Below are positions 61,204 to 64,000 of a DNA stretch of 64,000 nt, in pieces. Each line of letters begins with the position of its first letter. The first letter of the stretch is position 1. The notes under the pieces are model-generated. The model was given only the letters and a program-made list of their open reading frames with translations, was not told the DNA's origin and did not search any database. The stretch spans positions 711,721-775,720 of the forward strand of contig JADJYJ010000001.1 in NCBI GenBank assembly GCA_016719785.1, in the 5' to 3' direction. A program made the translations under genes and the position numbers. This stretch comes from Candidatus Amarolinea dominans (GTDB taxonomy: Bacteria; Chloroflexota; Anaerolineae; SSC4; Amarolineaceae).

Positions 61204-62308
61204 ACTGATCGGGAGCATGTCCCAGCGCCGCCAGTAGTTTCCCGATCACCTGCACCACCGACTTCGCGCTCTGATTCGTCTCGATCCACAGCGCCGTGCC
61301 TGGAATCTGCGCCGGCGAGATCATGCCGTCCGGACTGCTGGCGACATAGTGGCGCGTCCGCCCTTTGACCGCGCAGGCAGCGTCGGCAAACGCCGGGCCG
61401 TGATGGGCAGCCAGGCTTGAACAGACGCCCAGCAGCACGGCTCGCCACGAGGCAGCGCCAGGATAGTGCTGGCCCAGCAGGGTAAACCCGTCAGGCTTCG
61501 CCAGTTCGGCCTCTGGCAGCGGCGGTGCGACCGGCGCGGGCGTCGCCGTGACTTGACTCGCGGCCGCGGGCGGCTCTACACTCTGCCCGATCAGATCGCC
61601 CCAGAACTCCTGATCCAGGCTGAGGACCGGCAGGGGTTTTTCACGCACGCCGACCTTGTGCCTGACCAGCAGTTCCACCAATTCCTGGCCGTTGATCAGG
61701 CCAATGTAGGATTTGTTCGGCGCTGTGGCCTCGACGCGCGCACCTTTGGAGAAGTCGCTGGTGGAAATGATGATTCCTTGCTGCTGCACCTGCAGTGAAC
61801 CGCGCAGCGAAGTCACCGTGGGCGCCTGCACGTTGGCCTTCCAGCGCTTGGCCTGCACGGCCGCGCTGACGCCTGTCAAGCCGGTGGCGCGGTAAAGGCC
61901 AGTCACATCAATGCCGCCGTCGCCGCTGCGCCGGGTGACTGTCACCGTGCTCTCGTCGAAACCCATGCGGATCAACAGCTCCCCGATCAACGCCTCGAAG
62001 CGGTCGGACGGCATCTCCAGCAGCAGACCATGCAGTTGCTCGCGCGTGGCCCGGTTGATCTTCTCCACCTGCGCCTCGATTCCTTCCGGCCGCCATTGCA
62101 CCAGGCCAAAGACCCCCTTGCCGGCGCGCACGAAGCGTGAATCCTCCTGCAGCGAGTCAATGTACAACCGCGAAGCCATCGTCGCTTCGGGCGTCAACCC
62201 CTGGGGCGAGATCAGCTTCCGCCCCAACGCGGCCTCGGTGATCTCCTCGAAGCGCAGCGGCCGGCCCGCAGCATGGAGGATGGAGTAAGCAGCATCGAGA
62301 TAGGTCAT
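61115..62308 (-). CDS. HARE-HTH plus Mrr-type restriction endonuclease
   Basis: About 397 residues from MTYLDAAYS. The N-terminal ~70 residues form a HARE-HTH domain (AAYSILHAAGRPLRFEEITEAAL, YIDSLQEDSRFVRAGKGVFGL), a DNA-modification-linked module. The centre is an Mrr-type nuclease (LIGELLIRMGFDESTVTVTRRSGDGGIDVTG, then VQAKRWK) with the D...Q-x-K catalytic pattern. The C-terminal ~130 residues are unrecognised. It would cut modified or foreign DNA. It overlaps the end of the DUF2723 gene in convergent orientation and follows the DUF4268 gene on the same strand. Confidence 0.85.
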   Translation of the reverse strand: MTYLDAAYSILHAAGRPLRFEEITEAALGRKLISPQGLTPEATMASRLYIDSLQEDSRFVRAGKGVFGLVQWRPEGIEAQVEKINRATREQLHGLLLEMPSDRFEALIGELLIRMGFDESTVTVTRRSGDGGIDVTGLYRATGLTGVSAAVQAKRWKANVQAPTVTSLRGSLQVQQQGIIISTSDFSKGARVEATAPNKSYIGLINGQELVELLVRHKVGVREKPLPVLSLDQEFWGDLIGQSVEPPAAASQVTATPAPVAPPLPEAELAKPDGFTLLGQHYPGAASWRAVLLGVCSSLAAHHGPAFADAACAVKGRTRHYVASSPDGMISPAQIPGTALWIETNQSAKSVVQVIGKLLAALGHAPDQFTVNRAMPPQIESRPVSTRNAEPYLHRDR

Positions 62309-62347
62309 GGTGGTAATTTCCTTCCACAAGAGAGCGTGCGACGGTCG

Positions 62348-63195
62348 TTAGCTGAGATTCAGCCGTTGAATGAGGCTTGAATGCCCCTTCAAGCCGGATC
62401 ATGGCATTAATCATTTGATCCTGGATGTCAGGCCACCGGTGTTGATCCAGCAATCCACCGCCAAGAAGCAGAAACCGCACCCGGCAGGCGCGCTTGGCGT
62501 CCATTCGTTGCCACTCCAGCGGTTCACCGAAGGCCATCTCGATCTCTCCTTGCGGGCATAGAACGCGTCGAAGAGCTGCTTGTTCTGCTCGGCGTCGCCG
62601 CGGTCAATGTAGAGTTCAACCTGGGCGTCTTCCCTGCGAATCGCATAGTTGTAGCCAAGGCCGCTCCTGCCTGCACTGGCGCTGATCCAGTTTTCGGTGC
62701 TCGGAGCGATGCGGGCGTGGAGTTGTGTCCTTGCCTTCGCGCGTTCCAGAAGCTGCTTCCAGAATTCCATGCGTAGTACGTGGCGTTTGGCAAACTCCTT
62801 TTTCTGCTCGCCGGCCTGACGCGCTTCGCGCGTTGGGCCAGCCACCACCGTGAACTTCGGCGCCGGCGCCGAGTCGCCAATGCGATACGCCTCTATTTGC
62901 AACAAATAGAAGGCCATGTCTGCCGGCAGAATCTCATTCAGCCAATGCACGGCGCGTTCGTGCTCCGGGCGCGGTGCGCTGGTGATCCACACCGCAATTT
63001 TGGCACCCAGGTTGCTGAGATAGGTGATCAGCTTGCCCAGGTGGTCGTGATTCGTGCTCTCAAGCTGGTTCTCGATCACGACCAGGCGCTCCTGACCGTC
63101 GTCGGCCAGGATGTCAGCCGAGAAGACGCCGGCCGCGGCTTCGCGCTGCACCAGGGTGAGATGAGGAATGCCGAGCGCCTCGCCCAGCGGCCTTG
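62348..63195 (-). pseudogene. DUF4268 domain gene with several frameshifts
   Basis: The start reads PLGEALGIPHLTLVQREAAAGVFSAD, then a main block (ERLVVIENQLESTNHDHLGKLITYL, ISASAGRSGLGYNYAI, LYIDRGDAEQNKQLFDAFYARK), then, after a shift near 62545, MAFGEPLEWQRMDAKRACRVRF and a last shift near 62365 into a reading ending at TAA 62348. All blocks are in the order of DUF4268, nuclease-like proteins often next to restriction genes. At least three indels would be needed. There is no intact N-terminus; it runs into the remnant beyond 63195. Confidence 0.6.
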
Positions 63196-63900
63196 CTTCG
63201 GCGGTTCGGGACCGGTTGTAGGCAGGACGAAGTAGCCGGCAGTGTCTTCTCCAATATGGACGGGCAAATCAGCCAAGCTCTTTCCATCAATGCTCAGGCT
63301 GTAAACCATGTGTTGGCTCTTTAGAGCCTCAGCAATTGCCGTCCGAACCGATGTTGGATCTACTTTGCCGTTATGAAGTCCAGTGACCTGGTCCACCAGG
63401 AGACCCACCTCCACTGGCTTCCCTCGTTCGGCACACGGCTCCAGCAGAGGCCGAACGTCCGCAGCCGTCACTGGCACAGGGCTGTCAAGCAAACGGCGGT
63501 ATAGCTCCTCGCGCATGACCAGCCAACGCTGGCCCTGGAGGGGCACGTTGTAGGGCATTTCCTCCTTGAGGAACAGGCCAATGTAGCTGTCTCGTTGGTT
63601 GCGGTCAGCCTTCTCATCAGCGAGCTGCCCCAAAGCAAAAATGCCGAGCCGCTGACCGGCCTTGAGAGTTTCCTTCAACACACCCGGCTTGCCAGCATGG
63701 GTAGCGCGACCTGCCAGGCCAGAACCGCTGCCACAATTGGTCTTCCGTGACCCAGAGCTCCGTCTCAGCCAGAGATAGCGCCCGTAACGCTCAAGCATGT
63801 GTTCGGGGCCTAGCTCTTTCCGTAGAATCTGGTCGGTGCCCTTGCTCGTCAGGCGATCCTATGCTGCGCTTGAACGATGGTATGGGCTGGCGAGCGTGTG
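63196..63900 (-). pseudogene. C-terminal part of an unrecognised large protein, frameshifted
   Basis: From the edge inward the blocks are LTSKGTDQILRKELGPEHMLERYG, then in another frame ALSLAETELWVTEDQLWQ, then a long open block (GQRLGIFALGQLADEKADRNQRDSYIGLFLKEEMPYNV..., KSQHMVYSLSIDGKSLADLP). This resembles the C-terminal region of large ATPases found in restriction-type islands (for example DUF499 proteins), but I am not certain. Indels break the frame at ~63720-63780. The window ends at 64000 with no clear gene beyond 63900. Confidence 0.4.
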
Positions 63901-64000
63901 ATCCCTTCGTCAACGACGTCCAGTTTCGAGCCACCGCCATTGGTCGCCGGGATCGCGGTTGGCACACCGGCCCAACTGGGCGCGCTGGGGATCGCCTTGC

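Overview
The window looks like a chromosome segment of a GC-rich filamentous-type Chloroflexota bacterium (Anaerolineae/Caldilineae-like). This is inferred from gene content, not computed: many secreted proteins with Thr-Pro 'TPTPT' linkers, dockerin-like modules, beta-propeller proteins, a CIRCE-hrcA-grpE-dnaK cluster, DUF2723 and LPG-synthase-like membrane proteins, and CHAT/effector-associated-domain genes typical of multicellular or complex bacteria. I saw no rRNA, tRNA or CRISPR array.

Layout. (1) 1-4412, minus strand: a restriction-like operon (PLD-SNF2 helicase, DUF3800 protein, start of an Eco57I-type methylase). (2) 4.6-13.0 kb: AttH/CrtC-like lipocalin, SDR oxidoreductase, histidine phosphatase, PolX with a substituted polymerase residue, a VapBC pair between two dockerin copies, and a secreted GH18 protein. 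(3) 13.1-20.5 kb: the most unusual part. Two near-identical RHH/DUF2442 cassettes bracket a conflict-type locus: caspase remnants at both ends, a stand-alone effector-associated-like domain, a membrane SPFH protein, a second protein with that domain, an EAD-CHAT protease with an inserted zinc ribbon, a Trypco2 protein and two unknown proteins. (4) 20.6-31.4 kb: secreted FN3 protein, PhoR/PhoB-like pair, unknown protein, degenerate kinase with TVP38 protein, and a membrane Hdr-like Fe-S oxidoreductase. (5) 31.9-37.5 kb: a giant three-propeller secreted protein with a frameshift. (6) 37.7-46.4 kb: MgtC, hrcA-grpE-dnaK, lipA, M3 peptidase, VOC protein, orphan DNA methyltransferase. (7) 46.5-52.0 kb: secreted protein, Crp/Fnr regulator divergent from a tetraheme lipoprotein, a second two-component pair. 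(8) 52.1-61.2 kb: envelope polysaccharide operon (O-antigen ligase, lipoprotein sortase, BY-kinase, flippase-like protein, GT2-sugar transferase fusion, secreted Pro/Thr protein, DUF2723 protein). (9) 61.1-64.0 kb, minus strand: HARE-HTH/Mrr nuclease, DUF4268 gene and an unrecognised large protein, the last two heavily frameshifted.

How the parts fit. Both ends and the 13-20 kb segment are defence or conflict islands. The core between them is housekeeping, stress response and envelope biogenesis. Several single-base indels interrupt otherwise well conserved genes, including dnaK, so sequence error must be excluded before any of them is called a pseudogene. Small hairpin elements (MITE/REP-like) and short tandem repeats fill many intergenic gaps.
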